Source of the DNA: Lysobacterales bacterium
Lineage (GTDB): Bacteria; Pseudomonadota; Gammaproteobacteria; Xanthomonadales; SZUA-36
DNA: 6,823 nt
Assembly (NCBI GenBank): GCA_029287515.1
Contig: JARFQZ010000062.1
Span: 1 to 6,823, forward strand
Reading direction: 5' to 3'
A program made the translations under genes and the position numbers. The notes under the pieces are model-generated. The model was not told the DNA's origin. It saw only the letters and a list, made by a program, of their open reading frames with translations, and did no database searches. Of this stretch, positions 1 through 6,311 are shown piece by piece (position 1 is the first letter of the stretch; each line of letters opens with the position of its first letter).

Positions 1-1012
1 CAAAAAATTCCGGTGCGCCAAACAGGCCGGTCCAGGCCCGGGTGAAAAAAGTAAAAATGAACAGGTGCGTGAGAAAAAGCGTGTAAGCAAACGGCGATAG
101 CCAGTCCAGCAAACCGGAAATTCTGCCGGGGTGGCTCACCAGCAAGCTCATGAGCGCAACGCAACCCAACACGCTGCATAATTTCACCACGAAATCCAGC
201 CAGAGGAACAATTCCCGGTGCTCCGGCTGTGCCAGCAGGACATAAACCACGGCCGCTGTCCCGGATGAGAACAAAAAAAGCGAAACCAGTCCGGCATTGA
301 CCGGGGTGCTGTGGATCACCAGGCCCCGCTTCCAGTGGTACAAGAGTATTCCCACGTAAAAAGCGAACACGATGTCAAAACGCATAAACCACAGTGGGTA
401 AATTTCAAAAAAGAAAGCCGACTCGAGATAGATGCACTTCCAGGCCATCCAGATGATAACGGCGACGTTGAGATACTTGACGCGGGCAACGGCCGCAAGC
501 AATGGCAACAAGAGGAAACAGGTAAAAAGATCTTTCAGAAAGTACAGTGGCTCGTTGGCCGGAATCCGGTAGAAAGCAAACGTCGCCTGGAACCATCCCA
601 GGGCACTGAACGGGTGGATTTGCAGGTCAGGCCTGACTTCCGGGTTCTGCGCCTGTGCAGGCCATGTGATCAGGACGATGAACAGCAGGTTGGCCCAGAT
701 CAACGGCCAGACGAGGCGGCGCGCCTTTCGGACCAGTAATTCAAGATACCCGTACCGCTCCAGGCTGAGAACGGCAAGGTAGCCGGAAATCAGGCTCAAC
801 AGCGGCACGCCGCTTTTTGCCAGGCCGCCCTTCAGGAACACCATCAGCCAATTGCTGAAATCGAGCGTCGCCGCGCTGTTCATCCTGCTCAGATGGTCGA
901 GGATTCCGAAATGCGCAAAACTCATCAGGATGATGAGCAATGGTCTGATCACCCGGATGGCTGCTGACGTCTCCGGCGGGGGCACGAAGCCCTGGGTCCA
1001 GTCGAATTTCAT
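1..1012 (-). CDS. Acyltransferase-3 family integral membrane protein (C-terminus cut by the window edge)
   Basis: I translated this frame by hand from ATG at 1012. It stays open to the window edge, giving 337 residues with no stop. The protein is very hydrophobic with about nine or ten likely membrane helices (for example about 22-37, 60-83, 99-116, 159-176, 181-197, 203-225, 239-258 and 300-325). Acyltransferase-3 hallmarks are visible. Arg23 and His34 form an R-X10-H pair in the first helix, the spacing of the proposed catalytic motif in OafA/OafB-type enzymes. VPLLSLISGYL (69-79) matches the family's P-FF-xSG segment, RKARRLVWP (95-103) the basic loop that follows, and SPFAYTLFLTHLF (306-318) the typical late helix with a conserved His. 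Known members move acetyl or succinyl groups across the inner membrane onto O-antigen, glucans or other glycans. The substrate here cannot be read. Its ATG overlaps the radA stop as ATGA, so translation is probably coupled to radA. Members are usually about 340-400 residues, so little is missing. Confidence 0.85.
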   Translation of the reverse strand, partial: MKFDWTQGFVPPPETSAAIRVIRPLLIILMSFAHFGILDHLSRMNSAATLDFSNWLMVFLKGGLAKSGVPLLSLISGYLAVLSLERYGYLELLVRKARRLVWPLIWANLLFIVLITWPAQAQNPEVRPDLQIHPFSALGWFQATFAFYRIPANEPLYFLKDLFTCFLLLPLLAAVARVKYLNVAVIIWMAWKCIYLESAFFFEIYPLWFMRFDIVFAFYVGILLYHWKRGLVIHSTPVNAGLVSLFLFSSGTAAVVYVLLAQPEHRELFLWLDFVVKLCSVLGCVALMSLLVSHPGRISGLLDWLSPFAYTLFLTHLFIFTFFTRAWTGLFGAPEFF

Positions 1013-2373
1013 CCCTGTCCAATACGCTCGAGCGTTTCACCAACATTCCGGGCTGCAATAACCGTCAATCCCTCGAGGGGTTTACGAGGTGCGTTGGCCG
1101 CCGGGATAACAGCCATTTTAAATCCATGCCCTGCTGCCTCTTTGAGCCGTTGTTCGCCATCGGGAACCGGCCGGATTTCCCCCGACAACCCGACTTCGCC
1201 GAAACAGATCATGCGGTCCTTGAGAGGCCGGTCGCGAAAACTCGAGTACAGCGCCAGCAGCATGGGCAGGTCCGCACCGGTTTCAGTAATCCTCATGCCG
1301 CCCACGACGTTGATGAAAACGTCGTGATCGGCCAGCGCCACTCCGCCATGGCGGTGCAGTATGGCCAGCATCATGGCCAGCCGGTTTTGTTCAAGCCCGA
1401 GGGCCACCCGTCTTGGATTGTTCAGGTGACTCAGGTCCACCAGCGCCTGGACTTCCAGGAGGATGGGCCTTGTGCCCTCCCTGACCACCGTGATCGCGCT
1501 CCCTGAAACAGGCTTCTCGTGGCCGGACAGAAAAATAGCTGATGGATTTTTCACTTCCTTCAGACCTTTGCCGGTCATGGCGAACATTCCCAACTCGTTG
1601 ACGGCGCCAAACCGGTTCTTGATGGCACGGACCACGCGGTAGCGGCTGCCGCCGTCGCTTTCAAAATAAAGCACGGCATCCACCATGTGTTCGAGAACAC
1701 GCGGCCCGGCCAGGGCGCCCTCCTTGGTCACGTGACCGACCAGGATCACGCAACAGTGGTTTTCCTTGGCCCAGCGCACCAGCGCGGCTGCGGACTCCCG
1801 GATCTGGGTCACCGAACCGGGCGCCGAACCCAATGATTCGGTATACACCGTCTGGATCGAATCGATGATCATCAAACGCGGCTTTTCTGCGTCCGCGTGA
1901 CCCAGGATCTGTTCCACCGAGGTTTCAGTCAGGCAACGGATTCCGTCCAGTGACAACTCCAGGCGTCGCGCCCGCATGCCAATCTGGTCCAGAGATTCCT
2001 CTCCGGTAATGTAGAGACTGGGGAACCGGCCTGCCAGTGCAGCCACCAGCTGGATCAATAACGTTGATTTGCCAATGCCGGGATCGCCCCCCAGCAGTAT
2101 GACGGAACCCGGCACGATGCCCCCTCCCAGCACGCGGTCCAGCTCACCGACTCCCACGGGCATTCTCTCGATTGAGGCCTGATCCACGGAAGCGAGATTT
2201 TTTACTTCGTTGCTGAGCTGCCCTGAATATCCGCCGAACCGGCCGGCGGGAGCGGATTGGGGAAGGGATTCAACGATACAGTTCCATTCCTGGCACTCGG
2301 GGCACTGCCCTGCCCACTTACCAAGCCGGGCATTGCAATTTTCACATTTATAGGTTGTCTTGTTTTTGGCCAT
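1009..2373 (-). CDS. radA: DNA repair protein RadA (Sms), RecA-like branch-migration helicase
   Basis: The protein has 454 residues; E. coli RadA has 460. RadA promotes branch migration of recombination intermediates alongside RecA. Visible domains in order are a C4 zinc finger (Cys10, Cys13, Cys24, Cys27), a RecA-like ATPase with Walker A GGDPGIGKST (95-104) and Walker B LMIIDS (167-172), and the RadA signature KNRFG (252-256). A C-terminal Lon-like domain (about 270-454) ends in NVGETLERIG, typical of the family. The frame is open further up to an ATG at 2433, but those 20 extra residues have no RadA counterpart. The ATG at 2373 is preceded by GGGGAC at a 7-nt spacing and gives the family-like start MAKNKTTYKC. 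It is divergent from pspF across 118 bp, and its stop overlaps the start of the downstream acyltransferase. I see no missing key residue. Confidence 0.97.
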   Translation of the reverse strand: MAKNKTTYKCENCNARLGKWAGQCPECQEWNCIVESLPQSAPAGRFGGYSGQLSNEVKNLASVDQASIERMPVGVGELDRVLGGGIVPGSVILLGGDPGIGKSTLLIQLVAALAGRFPSLYITGEESLDQIGMRARRLELSLDGIRCLTETSVEQILGHADAEKPRLMIIDSIQTVYTESLGSAPGSVTQIRESAAALVRWAKENHCCVILVGHVTKEGALAGPRVLEHMVDAVLYFESDGGSRYRVVRAIKNRFGAVNELGMFAMTGKGLKEVKNPSAIFLSGHEKPVSGSAITVVREGTRPILLEVQALVDLSHLNNPRRVALGLEQNRLAMMLAILHRHGGVALADHDVFINVVGGMRITETGADLPMLLALYSSFRDRPLKDRMICFGEVGLSGEIRPVPDGEQRLKEAAGHGFKMAVIPAANAPRKPLEGLTVIAARNVGETLERIGQG

Positions 2374-2380
2374 TTTCAAT

Positions 2381-2386
2381 GTCCCC
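2381..2386 (-). promoter_or_regulatory. Ribosome binding site that fixes the radA start
   Basis: On the minus strand GGGGAC lies 7 nt before the ATG at 2373. It is an imperfect but reasonable Shine-Dalgarno sequence. Together with the family alignment it favours 2373 over the upstream ATG at 2433. Confidence 0.55.
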
Positions 2387-2434
2387 GGGTCAGACGAATT
2401 TGTAACAGATAGCGCCCATGACCACCAGCCCATG

Positions 2435-2461
2435 TTGTAAACTGCCGGTTATTCATACAAT
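2435..2461 (+). promoter_or_regulatory. Weak candidate sigma-70 promoter for pspF
   Basis: TTGTAA (2435-2440, 4 of 6 to the -35 consensus) is followed by TACAAT (2456-2461, 5 of 6 to the -10 consensus). The 15-bp spacer is short. Transcription would start near 2468, leaving about 24 nt of leader before the ATG at 2492. This is a guess from sequence only; E. coli pspF is known to use a sigma-70 promoter. I found no convincing promoter facing radA in the same spacer. Confidence 0.3.
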
Positions 2462-2491
2462 GACGTTCAGCAGAACGAGTGTGCCTTGAGT

Positions 2492-3499
2492 ATGGAACAG
2501 CCTCAGGAACAATCGCTGATCGGCGAATCACCCGTATTTCTAGAAGTCCTGGAGCGGGTTTCGCGTGTTGCACAGCTCAACCGGCCCGTGTTGGTGATCG
2601 GCGAACGCGGCACCGGTAAAGAACTGATTGCCGCTCGCATCCATTACCTGTCTCCAAGATGGGACCGCCCTTTCGTGAAGCTCAATTGCGCTGCGCTGGC
2701 GGAATCCTTGCTGGAAACGGAGCTGTTTGGACACGAGGCCGGCTCTTTTACCGGGGCAACCCGGAGGCGCCTGGGCCGGTTCGAACTGGCCAACGAAGGC
2801 AGTTTGTTCCTTGATGAACTGGCCAATACTTCAGACCGGGTACAGGAAAAAGTGCTGCGCGTCATTGAATACGGTGAACTGGAACGGGTCGGCGGCAATG
2901 ACACCATCACGACCGATGTCCGCATAATCGGCGCCACCAACGAGGACCTTCCTGCGCTGGCGGAGGAGGGAAAATTCCGAGCCGACCTGCTGGACCGGCT
3001 GGCGTTTGACGTCATCACCCTGCCCCCGCTGCGTGAGCGGCAGGAAGACATCCTGCCGCTGGCAGAGCACTTCGCGGTAAAAATGTCCGGCGAACTGGGG
3101 CTGGAATTGTTCGAGGGATTCACAGAATCCGCCCGAATAATGCTTCTTGAGTATGCATGGCCCGGTAATGTCCGAGAACTTAAGAACGTGGTCGAACGAG
3201 CGGTATACACTTCGCTTGGCAGCGAAGAAGCGATCTCGGAGATAAATTTCGATCCCTTTGAATCACCCTGGCGGCCAGGCGCTGAAAAAGAGAATAGCGA
3301 GGCAACCAGCGTCGATTCCTCACCAACCGAGGCTTACAATTTCAAAGAGCACATTCAGGAAACCGAAATCCGGCTGTTGCAAGCTGCATTGAAGAAATGC
3401 CGGTTCAACCAGAAGAAAACAGCTGAGTTCCTCGGTATGACCTATCACCAGCTACGGGGCTACCTTCGCAAGTACGACCTGACCGATTTTGACGAATAA
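2492..3499 (+). CDS. pspF: PspF, sigma-54-dependent transcriptional activator of the phage-shock response
   Basis: The protein has 335 residues; E. coli PspF has 325. It is an AAA+ ATPase that remodels sigma-54 RNA polymerase at psp promoters and is normally held inactive by PspA. Like PspF it has no N-terminal receiver or sensor domain: the ATPase begins at once (LIGESPVF from residue 9). Visible are Walker A GERGTGKE (37-44), the loop-1 motif, Walker B LFLDEL (105-110), sensor-I ATN (148-150), candidate arginine fingers Arg163 and Arg169, WPGNVREL (223-230), and a Fis-type helix-turn-helix (about 305-327). The linker (about 258-283) is longer than in E. coli. Long stretches match E. coli PspF almost identically, such as VIEYGELERVGG and FRADLLDRLAFDV. 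The loop-1 motif reads GSFTGA (84-89) instead of GAFTGA. ATG 2492 leaves eight residues before LIGE, as in E. coli. A TTG two codons earlier (2486) is possible. No pspABC genes are in the window. Confidence 0.93.
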   Translation: MEQPQEQSLIGESPVFLEVLERVSRVAQLNRPVLVIGERGTGKELIAARIHYLSPRWDRPFVKLNCAALAESLLETELFGHEAGSFTGATRRRLGRFELANEGSLFLDELANTSDRVQEKVLRVIEYGELERVGGNDTITTDVRIIGATNEDLPALAEEGKFRADLLDRLAFDVITLPPLRERQEDILPLAEHFAVKMSGELGLELFEGFTESARIMLLEYAWPGNVRELKNVVERAVYTSLGSEEAISEINFDPFESPWRPGAEKENSEATSVDSSPTEAYNFKEHIQETEIRLLQAALKKCRFNQKKTAEFLGMTYHQLRGYLRKYDLTDFDE

Positions 3500-3520
3500 A
3501 AGAGACTCGCTTCCCTGCTC

Positions 3521-3540
3521 CCGGCTCCGCCGGAAGGCGG
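3521..3540. repeat. Two overlapping GC-rich hairpins downstream of pspF
   Basis: CCGGC (3521-3525) pairs with GCCGG (3529-3533) around a 3-nt loop. CCGCC (3527-3531) pairs with GGCGG (3536-3540) around a GGAA tetraloop. The two stems share bases, so only one can form at a time. They lie 22-41 bp after the pspF stop. No T tract follows, so an intrinsic terminator is possible but not demonstrated. Confidence 0.4.
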
Positions 3541-3562
3541 CTGCGCTCGACCACTTGGTTGG

Positions 3563-3593
3563 GTGAACCTCTGGCTAACGCCAACCGGTTCAC
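3563..3593. terminator. Inverted repeat between convergent pspF and dnaB, possible bidirectional terminator
   Basis: GTGAACC (3563-3569) pairs perfectly with GGTTCAC (3587-3593). A nested 4-bp stem TGGC/GCCA (3572-3575 with 3580-3583) closes a TAAC loop. The position between two converging genes, 14 bp from the dnaB stop, suits a shared terminator or a transcript-end stabiliser. Neither strand has a T tract, so this would not be a classical Rho-independent terminator. Confidence 0.4.
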
Positions 3594-3607
3594 ACTAAGT
3601 CAAGTAA

Positions 3608-4987
3608 CTACTCAATGGGTTGGGCGTAGGCGTATTCGGGTGCGTAGTTGACGAACCTCAGCCATTGTCCCTGGAATGTCAACGCCACCGTGTCCGTGGG
3701 GCCGTTGCGGTGTTTGCCGATGATAATCTCGGCCTTGCCTTTCTCCGGGGTGTCTTCGTTGTAGACCTCGTCCCGGTAGATGAAAATAATCAGGTCGGCG
3801 TCCTGCTCGATGGCGCCGGATTCGCGAAGGTCCGCCATCACGGGTCGCTTGTTCGGCCGCTGTTCCAATGCGCGGTTCAACTGGGACAGCGCAACGACCG
3901 GCACATGAAGCTCCTTGGCGATGGCTTTCAGAGACCGTGAAATTTCCGCGATCTCGGTTGCCCGGTTTTCGGTGGAACCGGGCACCGCCATCAATTGAAG
4001 GTAATCCACCACGATCAGGCCTATGTCGTGCTCGCGTTTCAGCCTTCGGGCGCGGGCGCGGAGCTCGGATGGAGACAGCGATGGGGTCTCGTCGATGAAC
4101 AGGTGACTCTTGTGCAGCAGATTCATCGCTGAAGTCAGCTTGGGCCAGTCAAGTTCATCCAGGCTACCTGTCCTCAGGCGCGTCTGATCGATCTGGCCCA
4201 GTGAAGAAAACAGGCGCATGACCAATTGCAGCGCCGACATTTCCATGCTGAATATTGCAACCGGCACATTATGCTTGATGGCCGCGTTCTCAGCGATGTT
4301 CATCGCCAGGGTCGTTTTACCCATGGCGGGCCGGCCAGCGACAATGATCAGGTCTGAATCCTGGAGCCCGGCGGTGAGCTTGTCGAAGTCTTTGAAACCG
4401 GTCGGTGTGCCGGTGATCTCACCTTCGAATTCGTGCAGCTCCTGAATTTTTTCAATCGCTTCCTTGAGGGTGTCCTGCACCGTCACAAAGCCGGAACCGC
4501 TGCGCATGCCCTGGTCTGCAATGGCAAACACCCTTCGTTCCGCCTCTTCCAGCAGATCCTGGCTGTCGCGGCCTTCCGATTCAAAGCAACTGGAGGTAAT
4601 TTCCGCACCGGTATCGATCAGTTGACGGAGAATGGATTTCTCCCTGACGATGTCCGCGTACGCTTTTACATTGGCTGCGCTGGGGGTATTGGAAGCCAGT
4701 TGGCTGATATAGCCGCCGCCATCGACCTGCTCAACCTGGCCGTGCGATTCGAACCACTCGGTTACAGTGACGGCATCACAGGGTTTACCCTTGTTGCTGA
4801 GCTCATGGATGGCCCGAAATATCAGGCGGTGATCTTCACGATAAAAATCGGTCTCGGTGATGATATCCGCGACCTGGTCGAACGCGCGCGCTGACAATAA
4901 CAGCCCCCCAAGTACCGCCTGCTCTGCCTCGAGTGAATGAGGTGGGACTTTCAGATTTTCGACGGTAGCGAGTTTGGGGGCTGGCAT
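3608..4987 (-). CDS. dnaB: Replicative DNA helicase DnaB
   Basis: The protein has 459 residues; E. coli DnaB has 471. It is the hexameric 5'-3' helicase that unwinds DNA at the replication fork and recruits primase. An N-terminal DnaB domain (about 14-115, starting LKVPPHSLEAEQAVLGG) is followed by a linker and a RecA-like domain. Visible motifs are Walker A GRPAMGKT (218-225), FSMEMSA (246-252), Walker B LIVVDYLQL (324-332), SQLNRALEQRPNKRP (368-382), and the C-terminal GKHRNGPTD (424-432). No intein is present: the ATPase domain runs uninterrupted. The N-terminal extension before LKVPPHS is about 12 residues shorter than in E. coli. The start cannot lie further upstream, because the in-frame rplI stop codon is only two codons before the ATG. 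It is the last gene of the rpsF operon and converges with pspF. Confidence 0.97.
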   Translation of the reverse strand: MPAPKLATVENLKVPPHSLEAEQAVLGGLLLSARAFDQVADIITETDFYREDHRLIFRAIHELSNKGKPCDAVTVTEWFESHGQVEQVDGGGYISQLASNTPSAANVKAYADIVREKSILRQLIDTGAEITSSCFESEGRDSQDLLEEAERRVFAIADQGMRSGSGFVTVQDTLKEAIEKIQELHEFEGEITGTPTGFKDFDKLTAGLQDSDLIIVAGRPAMGKTTLAMNIAENAAIKHNVPVAIFSMEMSALQLVMRLFSSLGQIDQTRLRTGSLDELDWPKLTSAMNLLHKSHLFIDETPSLSPSELRARARRLKREHDIGLIVVDYLQLMAVPGSTENRATEIAEISRSLKAIAKELHVPVVALSQLNRALEQRPNKRPVMADLRESGAIEQDADLIIFIYRDEVYNEDTPEKGKAEIIIGKHRNGPTDTVALTFQGQWLRFVNYAPEYAYAQPIE

Positions 4988-4996
4988 TCCTTGTTA
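4985..4996 (-). promoter_or_regulatory. rplI stop / dnaB start junction, probable translational coupling
   Basis: On the minus strand the junction reads TAA CAA GGA ATG. The rplI stop and the dnaB start are in the same frame and two codons apart. AAGGA abuts the ATG with no spacer, so it cannot act as a normal Shine-Dalgarno site for this start. No better site is visible in the end of rplI. Re-initiation by ribosomes finishing L9 is the simplest reading. Confidence 0.5.
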
Positions 4997-5443
4997 TTGT
5001 TCCGGATTTACGGTGACCTTGATATGTGCTTCTACGTCCGCGTGCAGGTGAACCAGCACTTCATGTTCACCAGTATAGCGGATCGGGCCTTCGCCCATGA
5101 TAACTTCAGATTTGTTCAACTCAAGTCCACGCTCGGAAACCGCATCAGAAATTTCGCGGGGGCCGATTGATCCGTACAATTTACCTTCTTCACTGGCATT
5201 GGCCACCAGCACGATCTCGAAACCGTCCATTGCTGTCACTCGCTCTTCAGCGGTAGACAGCTTCGCCATGGCGGCTTTTTCGAGCTCTTCGCGACGGGCT
5301 TCGAATTCAGCGAGATTGGCCTTCGTCGCGGGTATAGCCTTGCCGGCAGGCACCAGGTAATTGCGTCCGTAACCCGGCTTGACATTTACCTTGTCGCCCA
5401 GGTCACCCAGTTTTTGTACTTTTTCAAGCAGTATCAGTTCCAT
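4994..5443 (-). CDS. rplI: 50S ribosomal protein L9
   Basis: The protein has 149 residues, the same length as E. coli L9. L9 binds 23S rRNA near the L1 stalk and influences frame maintenance and ribosome spacing. The N-terminal domain is unmistakable: MELILLEKVQKLGDLGD, then VNVKPGYGRNYLVP. The long connecting helix (about 41-75) and the C-terminal domain with EGKLYGSIG (86-94) and a TGEHEV segment (124-129) follow. AGGAGA sits about 7 nt before the ATG. It lies 26 nt after rpsR and 6 nt before dnaB, inside one minus-strand operon. Confidence 0.98.
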   Translation of the reverse strand: MELILLEKVQKLGDLGDKVNVKPGYGRNYLVPAGKAIPATKANLAEFEARREELEKAAMAKLSTAEERVTAMDGFEIVLVANASEEGKLYGSIGPREISDAVSERGLELNKSEVIMGEGPIRYTGEHEVLVHLHADVEAHIKVTVNPEQ

Positions 5444-5469
5444 TTTGGTTCTCCTGATGGATCAGCAGA

Positions 5470-5694
5470 TCAATGGTTGTCGGTGTAAGGCAGGAGCGCC
5501 AGGTAACGCGCGTGCTTTACAGCCTTGGCAAGCTGACGCTGGTAACGCGCCTTGGTACCGGTAATACGGCTGGGTACGATCTTGCCGGATTCGCCGATGT
5601 ACTGCTTGAGCATGTTGATGTCTTTGTAATCGATCTCGGTAATGCCGTCCGCGGTGAAGCGGCAGAATTTCCTGCGTCTGAATTGACGAGCCAT
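5470..5694 (-). CDS. rpsR: 30S ribosomal protein S18
   Basis: The protein has 74 residues; E. coli S18 has 75. S18 binds 16S rRNA as a heterodimer with S6 in the platform of the 30S subunit. The sequence is nearly identical to E. coli S18 from MARQFRRRKFCRFTA through IDYKDIN, ESGKIVPSRITGTKA and YLALLPYTD. AGGAGA lies 7 nt before the ATG. Only 20 nt separate it from the rpsF stop, leaving no room for priB, which occupies this slot in Enterobacterales. Because S6 and S18 act as a pair, adjacency and shared regulation fit. Confidence 0.98.
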   Translation of the reverse strand: MARQFRRRKFCRFTADGITEIDYKDINMLKQYIGESGKIVPSRITGTKARYQRQLAKAVKHARYLALLPYTDNH

Positions 5695-5714
5695 GTTATT
5701 TCTCCTGTTCCTGA

Positions 5715-6311
5715 TCAGGCGCCGGCGCTGTCTGCGTCTGCGGCCTTCTTGCTTGATTCTTCGGAAGCCAGTTCAGCCGGAGCTGCCTCTTCCGTTGCCT
5801 CTTCCGCTGCTTCCGCTGCCCCTTCCGTTGCCTCTTCCGCTACTTCTTCCGTTGCTTCCGCCTTAACTTCGGCTTCGGCTTCCGCATCAGCGGCTTCAGC
5901 AGTTTCCCCGGCAGGCGCATTGGCTTCTTTCTCAGCCTTGGGTTCCGCAGCTTTACGTTCTTCGTAAGAACGGCTCGAACGGTCTTTTTCTTCTTTCGCT
6001 TTCATCATCAAAGACTGTTCGACAATGGCTTCCTGACGACTGACCGTCAGGTGCCGCAGAACAGCGTCGTTGAAGCGGAAGATACCTTCGAGCTCTGCAA
6101 GGGTTGCACCATCACATTCGATGTTCATCAGGATGTAATGGGCCTTGTGCAGCTTGGCAATGGGGAAAGCCAACTGGCGTCGGCCCCTGTCTTCCAGGCG
6201 AAGGATCGCGCCGTTGGCGCCCTCGATCATCGCACGGTCACGTTCCAGCATGGCAGGAACTTGCTCGCTCTGGTCCGGATGAAACAGAAAACATAGTTCG
6301 TAGTGTGTCAT
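5715..6311 (-). CDS. rpsF: 30S ribosomal protein S6 with a long acidic Ala/Glu tail
   Basis: The protein has 198 residues, against about 131-135 for E. coli S6. S6 partners S18 on the 30S platform. The core (about 1-100) matches E. coli S6 closely: MTHYELCFLFHPDQSEQVP, RLEDRGRRQLAFPIAKLHKA, FRFNDAVLRH. Homology continues through MMKAKEEKDRSSRS. Residues 121-198 are low complexity: by my count 30 Ala, 25 Glu or Asp, 5 Lys and no Arg among 78. Part of it is a tandem repeat, AEEATEGAAEA then AEEATEEAAPA. In E. coli, S6 has a shorter acidic end to which RimK adds glutamates; here the acidic tail is largely genome-encoded. An open frame extends upstream to ATG 6395, but that part has no S6 similarity. 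AAGGAGT 5 nt before ATG 6311 fixes the start. Confidence 0.97.
   Translation of the reverse strand: MTHYELCFLFHPDQSEQVPAMLERDRAMIEGANGAILRLEDRGRRQLAFPIAKLHKAHYILMNIECDGATLAELEGIFRFNDAVLRHLTVSRQEAIVEQSLMMKAKEEKDRSSRSYEERKAAEPKAEKEANAPAGETAEAADAEAEAEVKAEATEEVAEEATEGAAEAAEEATEEAAPAELASEESSKKAADADSAGA
5789..5841. repeat. Imperfect tandem repeat inside the rpsF tail
   Basis: A 20-bp identical direct repeat lies at 5789-5808 and 5822-5841. The offset is 33 bp, which is 11 codons, so the reading frame is kept and an 11-residue Ala/Glu unit is duplicated. Further degenerate copies of the TTCCG-rich unit flank it (about 5846-5865). This looks like expansion by replication slippage. Confidence 0.75.

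Noticed and set aside
311..739. Plus-strand open frame of 142 codons.
   Set aside because: It is antisense to the acyltransferase frame, highly charged, and has no recognisable motif or ribosome binding site.
741..1058. Minus-strand open frame of 105 codons overlapping the end of radA.
   Set aside because: It is out of frame with both radA and the acyltransferase, and shows no recognisable domain. The hand translation from 1012 explains the region better.
2469..2485. Sigma-54-like site facing radA in the pspF-radA spacer (GGCAC ... TGCT on the minus strand).
   Set aside because: The GG and GC dinucleotides are 12 bp apart, whereas a -24/-12 promoter needs 10. The flanking bases also match poorly.
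2644..3210. Minus-strand open frame of 188 codons, very Ser/Arg-rich.
   Set aside because: It is antisense to the highly conserved pspF ATPase. The Ser/Arg bias is what the complement of such a gene yields.
3557..3593. Integron attC-like site, suggested by the TAAC core and paired arms.
   Set aside because: The R' and R'' core consensus boxes are not both present, and there are no gene cassettes or integrase nearby.
5695..5714. A missing or degenerate priB between rpsF and rpsR.
   Set aside because: The gap is only 20 nt and holds just the rpsR Shine-Dalgarno sequence, so priB is absent rather than broken.
5473..5967. Plus-strand open frame of 164 codons with an Ala/Ser repeat tail.
   Set aside because: It is antisense to rpsR and to the rpsF tail. 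The Ala/Ser repeats are the mirror of the Ala/Glu codons.
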